Positions 8,692-17,736 of a stretch of DNA of 64,000 nucleotides are shown piece after piece; position 1 is the stretch's first letter; every line of letters begins with the position of its first letter. Made by a program: the position numbers and the translations under genes. The notes beneath the pieces are model-generated. The model saw only the letters and a program-made list of their open reading frames with translations. It searched no databases and was not told the origin of the DNA. This stretch comes from Haloactinospora alba (GTDB taxonomy: Bacteria; Actinomycetota; Actinomycetes; Streptosporangiales; Streptosporangiaceae), in contig NZ_VFQC01000001.1 in the NCBI RefSeq assembly GCF_006717075.1, forward strand, positions 310,001 through 374,000, written 5' to 3'.

Positions 8692-11600
8692 ATGGACTCC
8701 GACTCGCACAGCGTCACCGCTGTCATCGTCGCCCACGACGGTGCCCGCTGGCTCCCCGAGACCCTGGACGCCGTCCGTGGCCAGTCGCGCCCGGTAGAGC
8801 GCGTCGCCGGAGCCGACACCGGCAGCAGTGACCACAGCGGCCGGATCCTCGCCGACCACATCGCCGCGGACGCCCGCACCGCCCTGCCCGCGAACACCGG
8901 TTTCGGCGAGGCCGTCCGAGCCGCCCTCGACGTTCCGAGGCTGCGCGAGGCGGCCCCGCCCTCCGGCACCACCGAGTGGGTGTGGCTCCTGCACGACGAC
9001 TGTGCCCCCGACCCGGACGCGTTGCACCACCTGCTGGCCGCGGCCGACGACGACCCGCGCGCGGCCGTGCTCGGCCCCAAGCTCCGGGACTGGTTCGACC
9101 GGCGCCTCCTGGTGGAGGTCGGGGTGACCATCGACGGTGCCGGCCGGCGCGAGACCGGCCTGGAGGCCCGGGAGTTCGACCACGGCCAGCACGACGGCCT
9201 GGGCCAGGTCCTCGCCGTCTCCAGCGCGGGAATGCTCGTACGGCGGGATGTGTGGGACGAACTGGAAGGGTTCGACCCGCGGCTCCCGCTGTTCCGCGAC
9301 GACATCGACTTCTGCTGGCGCGCCGGAGCCGCCGGCTACCGCACCCGGATCGTCCCGGAAGCCGTCGCCTACCACGCCGAAGCCACCGCGCGCCGCCGCC
9401 GCGACCTCGGGGCGGCCAACGGCCACCCGCGCAGGCTCGACCGCCGCAACGCGCTGTTCGTGCTGCTGGCGAACCTTCCCCCCGGAGCGATGGCGGGCGC
9501 GTTCGTCCGCAACGCGTTCACCTCCCTGCTGCGGGTGCTGATCTACACCGTGGGGAAGCAACCCGGCAACGCCCTGGACGAAGCGGCCGCGATCGCCTCC
9601 AGCTACGCCCGCCCCGGGCGCCTGATCTCCGCCCGCCTGCGCCGCAGACGCACCCGCCGCCGCACCTACAGCGCCATCCGCCCCTTCCTGGCCCGCGGCG
9701 TGGCGGTCCGGCAGTTCGTCGACCTGATCTACAACGTGCTGTCCGGTTCCCGCGCCGTGGACACTCCGGGACGCCACCAGGCGGTCACCCTCCCTCCGGA
9801 GTCCGAGGACGACGATCCGCTGCACTACGAGCAGGGGCCGCTGCGCCGCCTGCTGTCCCGCCCCGGAGTGCTGCTCGTCGCCGGACTGACCCTCGTCACC
9901 CTCGTCGCGCAACGGTCCCTACTACTGGGCGACCACCTCGCCGGCGGCGCCCTCCCACCGGTCCAGGGCGACGCGTTCGACCTGTGGGCCACCTACCTGG
10001 CGGGCTGGCACGACGTGGGCGTCGGCTCCGGGGCGGCAGCACCGCCCTACGTCGGCCTGCTGGCGCTGCTGTCCACCCTGGCCCTGGGCAAGACGTGGCT
10101 GGCGGTCACCGTCATCCTGGTGGGTTCCGTCCCCCTCGCGGGGCTGACCGCCTACCTCCTGGCCCGACGCATCCTGAGCTTCCGCCCCGCCCAGTTGTGG
10201 ATGGCCGGTTCCTACGCCCTCCTGCCGATGGCGACCGGAGCCGTCGCGCAGGGCCGGTTGGGCACCGCCCTCGTGCACGCCCTGCTTCCGGTGCTCGGCA
10301 TCCTCGCCAACCAGCTCCTGACACTGCCCCCGCGCCAGTCCCGGCGCGCGGCCTGGGCGCTCGCGCTGCTCCTCGCCGTCGCCACCGCCTTCGTCCCCCT
10401 GGTGTGGCTGTTCGCGCTCGTGGCCGGGCTGCTCGTGGTGACCGCCTTCGGCCACCTCGGCCGCAGACTCCACGTCAGCGTCGGTATCGCGCTCGGGACG
10501 GCACCCGTCCTGCTGCTGCCCTGGTCGCTGGAACTGTTCACCCACCCCTCCATGTGGTTGCTGGAAGCGGGACTGCACCGGCCCGAACTGTCGGACCCCC
10601 CGGCCAGTCCCGAGGCGCTGCTGCTGCTCTCCCCGGGCGGCCCGGGCAGCCCACCCCTCTGGGTCACCGCCGGATTCCTCGGAGCGGCACTCTGCGCCCT
10701 GGTGCTGCTGCGCCGCAGGATGCTGGTCGCCACCGGCTGGGCCATGGCACTGTTCGGGCTGCTCGTCGCCGTCGCCATGACCCGCCTACCGGTGGCGCCC
10801 CCCTACGGTGGTCCCGCCGCCCCACCCTGGCCCGGGGTCGCGCTGGCGTTCTCCGCGGCGGCGCTGCTGCTGGCCGCCGCCATAGCCGCCCACTCCTTCG
10901 GGGTCCTGTGGCAGCGGGGCGGGATCCGACGCGTTTTCGCCGCCGTCGCCGCGCTCCTCGCGCTCAGCACCCCCGTCTCCGCCGCTGTGGTGTGGACGGT
11001 CGAGGGGGCGCAGACCCTGGACGGTGACGCCCCCGCCGCGATCCCCGGCTTCCTCCCCTCGCTCAGCGACGACGGGACACAGCCGCGCACCCTGGTCCTG
11101 TCGCCCTCCCCGGACGACACCGTGCGTTACAGCGTGCTGCGCGGCCGCGAGCCCCGCCTGGGAGAGGAACAGATCCCCGCCGACGAGGAAGCGGGGAAGG
11201 CCCTGGACACGGCGGTGTCCGAACTCTCCGCCGGCGTGGGCGGCGACGGGGCGGAGAGGCTCACCGACGTCGGAATCGGTTTCGTCCTCCTCCCGCGCCC
11301 CGACATCGGTACCGACGCCGACGTCACCATGGTCGACACCATGGACGGCGTTCCCGGGCTCTCCCGCATGATGCTCACCGACGAGTTCGGGCTGTGGCGG
11401 ACCGACGACCCCGCGGGGCGGCTGCGTGTCACCGGCGACGGCGATCCCCGGGTGCTGGAGACCGGCCCGGGGGAGGGGACGGCCAAGGTCCCGGACGGCA
11501 GTGGCGACCGCACCCTGATCCTGGCCGAACCCGCGGCCGACGGGTGGACCGCCACCCTGGACGGCCGCGAGCTGGAGCCGGGCGCCACCAGTTCCGGTAT

Positions 11601-11886
11601 GCGCACGTTCGACCTGCCGGCCTCCGGCGGCAGGTTGGAACTGTCCCACGACGACACCGAGCGGTCGCTCTGGCTCCTCGTGCAGGGGGCCCTGTTCGCC
11701 ACCGTCGCCGTGCTCGCCCTGCCCGGGATGCGCACGGAGGAGGAGATCCGCCAGCAGGAGGAGCAGGAACGCGAGACACCACGACCGCGCCGGCCGCGCC
11801 GGGCCCGCCGCGCGGCGTCCGGCGGCCGCACCGCGGAACGCGGACGCCGCGGAAGAGGCGCCCGGAGGAAAGGGGACCGCCAGTGA
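8692..11886 (+). CDS. Large membrane glycosyltransferase, GT2 domain plus multi-helix C-terminal part
   Basis: About 1064 residues. The N-terminal 270 form a GT2 (GT-A fold) domain: VTAVIVAHDG nucleotide strand, LLHDDCAPD as the metal-binding DxD-like motif near residue 101, and DDIDFCWRAGAAGYR holding the catalytic-base region, as in rhamnosyl- and galactofuranosyl-type transferases. The rest has a dozen or more hydrophobic segments (about 380-760), then a predicted extracytoplasmic domain and a very basic C-terminus (RPRRPRRARRAA). It probably transfers sugar to a lipid-linked or cell-wall polymer at the membrane; donor and acceptor are unknown. The start is uncertain: ATG 8692 and GTG 8683 both lack a good ribosome site. 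It overlaps the next gene by 4 bases. Confidence 0.85.
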   Translation: MDSDSHSVTAVIVAHDGARWLPETLDAVRGQSRPVERVAGADTGSSDHSGRILADHIAADARTALPANTGFGEAVRAALDVPRLREAAPPSGTTEWVWLLHDDCAPDPDALHHLLAAADDDPRAAVLGPKLRDWFDRRLLVEVGVTIDGAGRRETGLEAREFDHGQHDGLGQVLAVSSAGMLVRRDVWDELEGFDPRLPLFRDDIDFCWRAGAAGYRTRIVPEAVAYHAEATARRRRDLGAANGHPRRLDRRNALFVLLANLPPGAMAGAFVRNAFTSLLRVLIYTVGKQPGNALDEAAAIASSYARPGRLISARLRRRRTRRRTYSAIRPFLARGVAVRQFVDLIYNVLSGSRAVDTPGRHQAVTLPPESEDDDPLHYEQGPLRRLLSRPGVLLVAGLTLVTLVAQRSLLLGDHLAGGALPPVQGDAFDLWATYLAGWHDVGVGSGAAAPPYVGLLALLSTLALGKTWLAVTVILVGSVPLAGLTAYLLARRILSFRPAQLWMAGSYALLPMATGAVAQGRLGTALVHALLPVLGILANQLLTLPPRQSRRAAWALALLLAVATAFVPLVWLFALVAGLLVVTAFGHLGRRLHVSVGIALGTAPVLLLPWSLELFTHPSMWLLEAGLHRPELSDPPASPEALLLLSPGGPGSPPLWVTAGFLGAALCALVLLRRRMLVATGWAMALFGLLVAVAMTRLPVAPPYGGPAAPPWPGVALAFSAAALLLAAAIAAHSFGVLWQRGGIRRVFAAVAALLALSTPVSAAVVWTVEGAQTLDGDAPAAIPGFLPSLSDDGTQPRTLVLSPSPDDTVRYSVLRGREPRLGEEQIPADEEAGKALDTAVSELSAGVGGDGAERLTDVGIGFVLLPRPDIGTDADVTMVDTMDGVPGLSRMMLTDEFGLWRTDDPAGRLRVTGDGDPRVLETGPGEGTAKVPDGSGDRTLILAEPAADGWTATLDGRELEPGATSSGMRTFDLPASGGRLELSHDDTERSLWLLVQGALFATVAVLALPGMRTEEEIRQQEEQERETPRPRRPRRARRAASGGRTAERGRRGRGARRKGDRQ

Positions 11887-13313
11887 GAACACTCGTTGAC
11901 AACAGGTTCGCGCTGTTCGGCGCGGTCGTGCTGGCGCTGGCGGCGCTGTTCGGCATCGCCACGGTGACACACCCCCTCAGCGCGGCGGGGCGGGAGGAGG
12001 ACCCGGTGGCGGCCCCGGTGGACTCGGCTCTGCGGGTGTGCCCACCGCGGCACGAGGACGGGGACAGCGGCGAGATCGCCGCTGCCGCCGTCCCCACCGA
12101 CCGCGACGGCGGCTCCCTGTCCGTCGCGGGGAACAACCCCGACGCGGAACCGGCGGCGACCCTCGACACCCCGGGAGAGGTGTGGCGGGGAGAGGCCGGC
12201 GACCCCGAACGGCACACGGTCGTCAGCGCCGAGGGGGCGATGGCCGCCGGCATGGAGGCCACCCACACCACCCTGGGCGAGGACGAACAGGCCACCGAGG
12301 TCAGCTGCGCCGAACCCGGGATCAGCACCTGGTTCACCGCTCCCGGCGGGGAGCAACTGGAGGAGCTCCGCCTGTTCCTGGCGAACGTGGACGGCAGCGC
12401 CGCCACCGCCAACGTCGACCTGTACACCACCGACGGCCCCGCCTTCTCCACCGACACCCGCGGAGTCCCGGTGGACGCGCACGGATCGGCCGAGGTGGAC
12501 CTGACCGGGCTGCTGGAAACCACGGACGCCGTCGCGGTGCACGTACGTACCCAGACGGGCCGGGTGGCACCGTCCCTGCTGGCGCGGCGCTCCACCTCGG
12601 GCACGGACTGGGTGCCCCCCGCGAACGCCCCGTCCGAGCGTCAGGTGGTCCCGGCGGTGCCCAGCGGGGAGGGGAAACGCCACCTCCTGGTCGCCACCCC
12701 GGAGGACACCCCGGCCACGGTGCGCGTGCGGGCCTACACCCCTGACGGTGAGGCCGACCAGGACGCCTCGCGGGAACTGAACGTCCCCCCGGCCGCCTCG
12801 GCCACCCTGAGCCTGGGCGGCCCGCTTCAGGAGGAACCCGCCACCGTGACCGTGGAGGCCGACCAGCCGATCGTGGCCGGACTCGCGATGAGCCGCGCCG
12901 GCGGGGACGACACGGCCTACACCGCGGCGGCCGACCCGTTGGGGGACTCGCTGGACAACGCCGCGCTCCTGCCCGCCGGACCCGACGGAACCGACAGCTC
13001 CCTGCTGTTCGGCGCCGTCTCCGGCCCCGCCACCGTGCGGCTCACCCCGCTGCTGGAGGACGGGACCGAGGGGGAGGCACGCACCGTGGACATCGCCGAC
13101 GGTCACACCGAGGCGGTAACCACGGACGACCCCGAAGGGGCGCAGGCCACCCTCGTCGCCACCACCGGCGACTCCGGACCGGTCCACACCGGCAGGGTCC
13201 TCACCCAGGGCTCGGGAGACGACCGGGCCACCGCGGCCCGGCCCGTGGAGCCCCACCCCACGCGGGTGTCCCTTCCCGCGGCGCAGGACACCCTCGTCAG
13301 CGTGGTGCCCTGA
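11883..13313 (+). CDS. DUF5719 family membrane-anchored extracellular protein
   Basis: 476 residues. A single hydrophobic segment near residues 8-26 is followed by a long acidic, Ala/Pro/Thr-rich extracytoplasmic part. I see no catalytic motif; the strand-rich pattern of repeated VxVxA segments suggests beta-sandwich domains. The GTG start at 11883 overlaps the glycosyltransferase stop (GTGA), so the two are made together and probably work together on an envelope glycan. The family is found next to this glycosyltransferase in Streptomyces, as I recall it. The function is not known. Confidence 0.8.
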   Translation: MRTLVDNRFALFGAVVLALAALFGIATVTHPLSAAGREEDPVAAPVDSALRVCPPRHEDGDSGEIAAAAVPTDRDGGSLSVAGNNPDAEPAATLDTPGEVWRGEAGDPERHTVVSAEGAMAAGMEATHTTLGEDEQATEVSCAEPGISTWFTAPGGEQLEELRLFLANVDGSAATANVDLYTTDGPAFSTDTRGVPVDAHGSAEVDLTGLLETTDAVAVHVRTQTGRVAPSLLARRSTSGTDWVPPANAPSERQVVPAVPSGEGKRHLLVATPEDTPATVRVRAYTPDGEADQDASRELNVPPAASATLSLGGPLQEEPATVTVEADQPIVAGLAMSRAGGDDTAYTAAADPLGDSLDNAALLPAGPDGTDSSLLFGAVSGPATVRLTPLLEDGTEGEARTVDIADGHTEAVTTDDPEGAQATLVATTGDSGPVHTGRVLTQGSGDDRATAARPVEPHPTRVSLPAAQDTLVSVVP

Positions 13314-13334
13314 CCCGGCCGGAGCCGGGGGTCA
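13311..13334. terminator. Hairpin shared by two convergent stop codons
   Basis: CCCGGC (13314-13319) pairs with GCCGGG (13324-13329) around a CGGA loop. The flanking TGA of the DUF5719 gene and TCA (reverse stop) of the facing gene can extend the stem with a 2-base bulge. Only 18 bases separate the two genes, so this is likely a bidirectional end. Confidence 0.5.
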
Positions 13335-13757
13335 GGACTCCGGGTCGATGGCCTCCGGCTCCAACCCCAGCAGGTTGGCGACCTCCTCCACGACAGCGTC
13401 GTACACCAGGTACGCCATCTCCTCGGGTTCCCTCGTCCGGATCTCCACCGGCCTGCGGTACACCGTGATCCTGGCCCGCCCGGGGCCGGTCCGGTCCAAC
13501 CGGGAGAACGGGATCCCGTCCTCCACTGAGGAACCGAGTAGAACGCGGGGGACGTCCTCGACCAGAAACTCCACGTTGGCGAGCTCTCGCGCCCATACCC
13601 GCTCCAGCCGTTCGACAGCGTCCAGAACGAGGTCGTCGAAGATCTGGGCCCGGCTGCGGGATATCGGCAGCCCCGGCGGCGCCAACGGGCCGCGCATACC
13701 GCGCCCCCGGCGGTCCCTACGCCGCATCCGGTCGGCTCGCGCCCTAGGAAGGTGCAT
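13332..13757 (-). CDS. Metallopeptidase-family protein with degenerate zinc motif
   Basis: The 141-residue product resembles the small actinobacterial zincin-like family often labelled metallopeptidase. Family features seen are an N-terminal basic stretch, PISRSRAQIFDDLVLDAVERLE, an FLVEDVP strand, ARITVYRRPVEIR and a final helix. That helix should carry HExxHxxG; here it reads VVEEVANLLG, so both zinc histidines are absent. As far as I recall, the copy at this position beside DUF3499 and manB is degenerate in Streptomyces too, so it is probably a non-catalytic fold with a conserved job. I chose the ATG at 13757; 13784 is an alternative. It is transcribed against the DUF5719 gene and divergently from DUF3499. 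Confidence 0.7.
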   Translation of the reverse strand: MHLPRARADRMRRRDRRGRGMRGPLAPPGLPISRSRAQIFDDLVLDAVERLERVWARELANVEFLVEDVPRVLLGSSVEDGIPFSRLDRTGPGRARITVYRRPVEIRTREPEEMAYLVYDAVVEEVANLLGLEPEAIDPES

Positions 13758-13923
13758 TCGTCGCACGCTTCGAGAGTATGTCATCCGCGGCCGTGACGCA
13801 GCCCCCGCGTGGCAGTTCGCGGCGGAATCATGGCGCCTGCCGCGCGGGGGCCCGGACGGTGGCCGGTGACACGGTGCGGGGGTGCTGGCGTGGCGGGCCG
13901 GAGAACGAATATGGTCGGAGGCC

Positions 13924-14322
13924 GTGAGCCATGGACGACGCTGCTCGCGCACCGCGTGCCGGCAACCGGCAATGTTCACGCTCACCTATGTCTATGCCGA
14001 TTCCACCGCGGTGCTCGGTCCCCTCGCGGCCTATGTGGAGCCGCATTGCTACGACCTGTGCTCGACGCACGCCGAACGCCTCACCGCCCCCCGCGGCTGG
14101 GAGGTCGTGCGGCTGCCCGCGGAGAGCGACGACCCCGGTGGCCCGGGCAGCGACGACCTGGAGGCGCTCGCCGACGCCGTCCGTGAGGCGGCACGCCCGC
14201 CCGAGGGGCCCAACCGGGTCGGCCAGGGAGTGGAGACCAACCGCCGCGGCCACCTGCGTGTGGTCAAGTCCGAACCCGGCAGGGAGGGCCACGCCGGCTC
14301 CGCGCCGCCGGGAGAGGGATAG
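13924..14322 (+). CDS. DUF3499 family protein
   Basis: 132 residues from a GTG at 13924 (the alternative at 13882 adds unconserved residues). The N-terminal half is highly typical: RRCSRTACRQPAMFTLTYVY, then CYDLCSTHAERLTAPRGWEVV. The Cys and His residues (CSRTAC and CxxxCxxH) suggest a small zinc ribbon. The C-terminal half is acidic then basic and variable. The family is restricted to actinobacteria and almost always sits directly before phosphomannomutase, as here. Function unknown. Confidence 0.88.
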   Translation: MSHGRRCSRTACRQPAMFTLTYVYADSTAVLGPLAAYVEPHCYDLCSTHAERLTAPRGWEVVRLPAESDDPGGPGSDDLEALADAVREAARPPEGPNRVGQGVETNRRGHLRVVKSEPGREGHAGSAPPGEG

Positions 14323-14584
14323 GTCCTGTTTTTCGGACGTTTGCCCCACCGTGCGGCGCCGGCGCGCCGCCGTGCCGGCGGCGTTCCCGTCAGCCGGCGG
14401 GGGAGCCACTCCGTCTCTCCCCGCGGCCTCGCCAGCGCGGCGCCCGCACGAACGGCACCCTCGAACGGGTCGCGGACCACAGGTGTGGACGCGTTCCGTA
14501 ACCGGCACACCCGGTGGGGTAGGTTGGTGGCGGGCGGGTGCCGTCCCGCTTCCGTTCACGCACAACGCGAGATCCGGAGGAGCT

Positions 14585-15934
14585 GTGCGCGACCTCGGCC
14601 AGATCTTCAAGGCGTACGACATCCGCGGCGTGGTCCCGGACACGCTCGACCCCGACACCGCGCACGCCATCGGCGCGGCCTTCGCCCGGGTCACCGCCGC
14701 GCCCAGCATCGTCCTCGCCCGTGACATGCGCCCGTCCTCGCCCGACCTCGCCGCCGCTTTCGCCGACGGCGCGGCCAGCCAGGGAACGGACGTCGTGTCC
14801 GCCGGACTCGGCTCCACCGACCTGATGTACTTCGCTTCCGGACACCTCGGCGTCCCGGGCGCGATGTTCACCGCGAGCCACAACCCGGCGCAGTACAACG
14901 GCATCAAACTGTGCCACGCCGGCGCCGCCCCGATGGGCGCCGAGACCGGCCTCGAGGAGGTGCGCCGACTCGCGGAGCAGGGGGTGCCCGCCGCGGACGT
15001 GGCGCGCGGGACGGTCACGGAGCGCGACATGCTCTCCGAGTACGCCGCTCACCTGCGTTCCCTGGTGGACCTCTCCGGGATCCGCCCCCTCACCGTCGCG
15101 GTGGACGCCGGGAACGGCATGGCCGGACACACCGTCCCGGCCGTACTGGGCGACCTCCCCCTGCGGATCGTGCCCCTGTTCTTCGACCTCGACGGCACGT
15201 TCCCCAACCACCCGGCCGACCCCATAAACCCGGACAACCTGGTCGACCTGCAGCATGCCGTGCGCGAGAGCGGCGCGGACATCGGTCTGGCGTTCGACGG
15301 CGACGCCGACCGGTGTTTCGTCGTGGACGAGCGCGGTGAGCCCGTCCCGCCCTCCGCCGTCACGGCGCTCGTGGCGGTACGGGAACTGGCGCGGGAACCA
15401 GGGGCGACCGTGATCCACAACCTGATCACCTCCGCGGCGGTACCGGAGATCGTCCGGGAACACGGCGGGAAACCGGAACGCACCCGGGTCGGCCACTCGT
15501 TCATCAAGGCCGCCATGGCCGAGACGGGGGCGATCTTCGGCGGGGAGCACTCGGCGCACTACTACTTCCGGGAGTTCTGGCGCGCCGACACCGGCATGCT
15601 GGCCGCGATGCACGTGCTGCGTGCGCTGGGGGAGGAGGGCGGTCCCCTGTCGCGCATCACGGCGGAGTACTCCCGCTACCCGGCCTCGGGCGAGATCAAC
15701 TCCGAGGTCGCCGACCAGGAGGAGCGCATGGCGGCGGTGCGTCGCGCCTATGCTGGACGCGACGATGTCACCATCGACGACATGGACGGGCTGACCGTAC
15801 TGTTCACCGGCGGCGGGTGGTTCAACCTGCGCCCCTCCAACACCGAACCGCTGCTGCGGCTCAACGTGGAGGGCAACGACCCGGCCGCCATGGCCGCTCT
15901 CCGCGACGAGGTGCTCGCCATCGTCCGCGCCTGA
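14585..15934 (+). CDS. manB: Phosphomannomutase / phosphoglucomutase
   Basis: 449 residues, alpha-D-phosphohexomutase superfamily. It interconverts mannose-6-P and mannose-1-P, feeding GDP-mannose for phosphatidylinositol mannosides and mannosylated wall polymers. The four functional loops are visible: phosphoserine loop TASHNP (Ser98), magnesium loop FDGDADRC, sugar-specificity loop GGEHSAHYYF and phosphate loop RPSNTEPLLR. The start is the GTG at 14585, preceded by GGAGGAG at about 6 bases. It follows DUF3499 by about 260 bases and precedes the Trm112-like gene by 38. Confidence 0.94.
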   Translation: MRDLGQIFKAYDIRGVVPDTLDPDTAHAIGAAFARVTAAPSIVLARDMRPSSPDLAAAFADGAASQGTDVVSAGLGSTDLMYFASGHLGVPGAMFTASHNPAQYNGIKLCHAGAAPMGAETGLEEVRRLAEQGVPAADVARGTVTERDMLSEYAAHLRSLVDLSGIRPLTVAVDAGNGMAGHTVPAVLGDLPLRIVPLFFDLDGTFPNHPADPINPDNLVDLQHAVRESGADIGLAFDGDADRCFVVDERGEPVPPSAVTALVAVRELAREPGATVIHNLITSAAVPEIVREHGGKPERTRVGHSFIKAAMAETGAIFGGEHSAHYYFREFWRADTGMLAAMHVLRALGEEGGPLSRITAEYSRYPASGEINSEVADQEERMAAVRRAYAGRDDVTIDDMDGLTVLFTGGGWFNLRPSNTEPLLRLNVEGNDPAAMAALRDEVLAIVRA

Positions 15935-15972
15935 CGCGCCGCCGTACCCACCCGCACGCGAGGACAGTGAAG

Positions 15973-16149
15973 ATGAACGCGAAGATCGACGACTGGTTGC
16001 TGGAGATCCTGGCCTGCCCGGAGAGCAAAGCTCCGCTGCGGCTGGACGAGGAGGCCGGGGAACTCGTCTGCGACGAGAGCGGACTGGCCTATCCCATCCG
16101 GGACGGCATCCCGGTACTGCTCGTCGACGAAGCCAGAAGGGTCAGCTGA
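15973..16149 (+). CDS. Trm112-like small protein
   Basis: The 58-residue product has the Trm112/YcaR pattern: WLLEILACPESKAPL, then LVCDESGLAYPIRDGIPVLL. Only two of the cysteines used by zinc-binding members remain. In eukaryotes Trm112 activates methyltransferases; the bacterial role is unclear. The ATG at 15973 follows GAGGA by 8 bases; an in-frame GTG two codons upstream is also possible. In Streptomyces the next gene is usually an SIS-domain mannose-6-P isomerase-like protein; here it is a kinase instead. Confidence 0.87.
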   Translation: MNAKIDDWLLEILACPESKAPLRLDEEAGELVCDESGLAYPIRDGIPVLLVDEARRVS

Positions 16150-16198
16150 CGGGAGACGGCCGCGTCCGCGATGGAACTCGCAGCCGGCCGGAACCCTC

Positions 16199-16239
16199 TA
16201 ACCATGTAGGCCGCGGCGTACAGCCGCGACGTATGGTTA
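16199..16239. promoter_or_regulatory. Nested inverted repeats upstream of the Ser/Thr kinase
   Basis: TAACCAT (16199-16205) matches ATGGTTA (16233-16239). Inside them CGCGGC (16212-16217) matches GCCGCG (16223-16228). The centres differ by one base. It could be the terminator of the manB operon or an operator of the kinase gene. Confidence 0.35.
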
Positions 16240-16302
16240 TGCCGCAATACCCCCTATTCTGGTCGTGCGCGAGACGCGGCCCCGCCCTTCTGGAGGAGAT
16301 CG

Positions 16303-17694
16303 ATGCCCGGTCCCGAATCGCTGTCGCCGAACGATCCCAGCGCGTTCGGTTCCTACAGCGTGGTCGGACGTGTGGGAAAGGGCGGCCAGGGAGTCGTCTA
16401 CCTCGGTGAGGACGCGGAGGGCGAGAAGTACGCCATCAAGGTCCTCAACGACGACTGGGCGCAGGACGAGGACCTCCGGAAACGCTTCGAGAAGGAGGTC
16501 CGGGCCGCGCAGAAGGTCGCGTCGTTCTGCACCGCCGCCATCCACGAGGCGAACCTCGACGAGGACCCTCCCTACGTGGTGAGCGAGTACGTGGAGGGAA
16601 TGTCGCTGCAGGAGAGCGTCGCCAAGGACGGGCCGCACAAGAGGGCGGCGCTGCAGCGGCTGGCCGTGTCGACCGCGACCGCGCTCGTCGCGATCCACCA
16701 GGCCGGCATCGTGCACCGCGACTTCAAACCCGGCAACGTGCTGCTGGGTCCGGACGGCCCCCGGGTGATCGACTTCGGTATCGCGCGCGTGGCCGACGGC
16801 ACCGCCACCATGACCAACTCGATCATGGGAACGCCGTCCTACATGGCGCCGGAACAGATCGAGGGCACCGGGGTCACGGCGAAAGCCGACATCTTCTCCT
16901 GGGGGTGTGTCATGGCCTACGCCTCCACCGGAAACGCCCCCTTCGGCAGTGACAGCGTTCCCGCCGTGGTCCACCGGGTCGTGAGCGCCCCGCCCAGTCT
17001 CGAGGGGATGCCCGAGTCCCTGCATCCGATCGTCTCCGCCTGCCTGGAGAAGGACCCGGACCAGCGCCCCTCGGCCCAGAACCTGCTGATGCGGCTGCTC
17101 GGCCACGAGGAGAGCACCAGCGACTCCACCGCGGACGCTGTGGAGGAGGGCGAACGCATCGCCGAGTCCGGAGCGCCGGCCAGTGGCCCACAGGCGCCCC
17201 CGGCCCCCGGCCCCGGCGGTCAGCACAGCGGCCCCCAGGCCCCGCCGGCGGGCCCCGGAATGCCACCCAGCGGGCCGCAGGCGCCGCACCCGCAGCCGAA
17301 CCCCGGGGCGGAACGCCCCGTGTCCGGTCCGCAACCGGGCGGTTTCGCCCCGCAGCCGCCCCCCATGGGGCCGCCCGGGCCGCAGGGGCCGCCCACCCAG
17401 GGCCCGCAGCCGCAGATGCCGCCCGGTCAACCGCAGATGCCCGGACCGGGGGTGACCGGGCAGAACCCGGGTATGGGCGGGCCGCCGCCCCCACCGCCGC
17501 ACACCGGCGGGCAGAACACGATGTACCAGCCGGGGATGAACGCTCAGCAGCAGTACTCCCAGCAGCGGCCGATGCAGCAACCGGCCCAGCAGCCGGAGGA
17601 CCCGATCCTGTCCCAGGGGTGGGTCGTGCCGGCGGTGCTGGTCTCGATCATCATCCTCCTCCTGCTGCTGGTGCTCGTGGCCCTCAGCGGCTGA
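16303..17694 (+). CDS. Tail-anchored serine/threonine protein kinase
   Basis: 463 residues. The Hanks-type kinase domain covers about 18-270: Gly loop GKGGQGVVY (25-33), ATP-binding lysine in AIK (46), catalytic HRDFKPGN (138-145), DFG (157-159), activation-loop threonines near 168-171 and GTPSYMAPE (176-184). A Pro/Gln/Gly-rich linker (about 290-435) follows, then one C-terminal membrane helix ending only about two residues before the stop. It therefore has no extracellular sensor such as the PASTA repeats of PknB. It would phosphorylate cytoplasmic or membrane targets from a tail-anchored position. The start ATG at 16303 has GGAGGAG upstream. No phosphatase or FHA gene is adjacent. Confidence 0.92.
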   Translation: MPGPESLSPNDPSAFGSYSVVGRVGKGGQGVVYLGEDAEGEKYAIKVLNDDWAQDEDLRKRFEKEVRAAQKVASFCTAAIHEANLDEDPPYVVSEYVEGMSLQESVAKDGPHKRAALQRLAVSTATALVAIHQAGIVHRDFKPGNVLLGPDGPRVIDFGIARVADGTATMTNSIMGTPSYMAPEQIEGTGVTAKADIFSWGCVMAYASTGNAPFGSDSVPAVVHRVVSAPPSLEGMPESLHPIVSACLEKDPDQRPSAQNLLMRLLGHEESTSDSTADAVEEGERIAESGAPASGPQAPPAPGPGGQHSGPQAPPAGPGMPPSGPQAPHPQPNPGAERPVSGPQPGGFAPQPPPMGPPGPQGPPTQGPQPQMPPGQPQMPGPGVTGQNPGMGGPPPPPPHTGGQNTMYQPGMNAQQQYSQQRPMQQPAQQPEDPILSQGWVVPAVLVSIIILLLLLVLVALSG

Positions 17695-17700
17695 GCGCGA

Positions 17701-17736
17701 GCCCGCCCGAGCGGCCTCTCAGAGGCCGAGGCGGGC
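17701..17736. terminator. Hairpin between convergent kinase and unknown gene
   Basis: The outer stem GCCCGC (17701-17706) pairs with GCGGGC (17731-17736). The inner arms CGGCCTCT (17712-17719) and AGAGGCCG (17721-17728) are complementary. The inner part contains the stop codon of the minus-strand gene. No T-tract. Confidence 0.5.
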
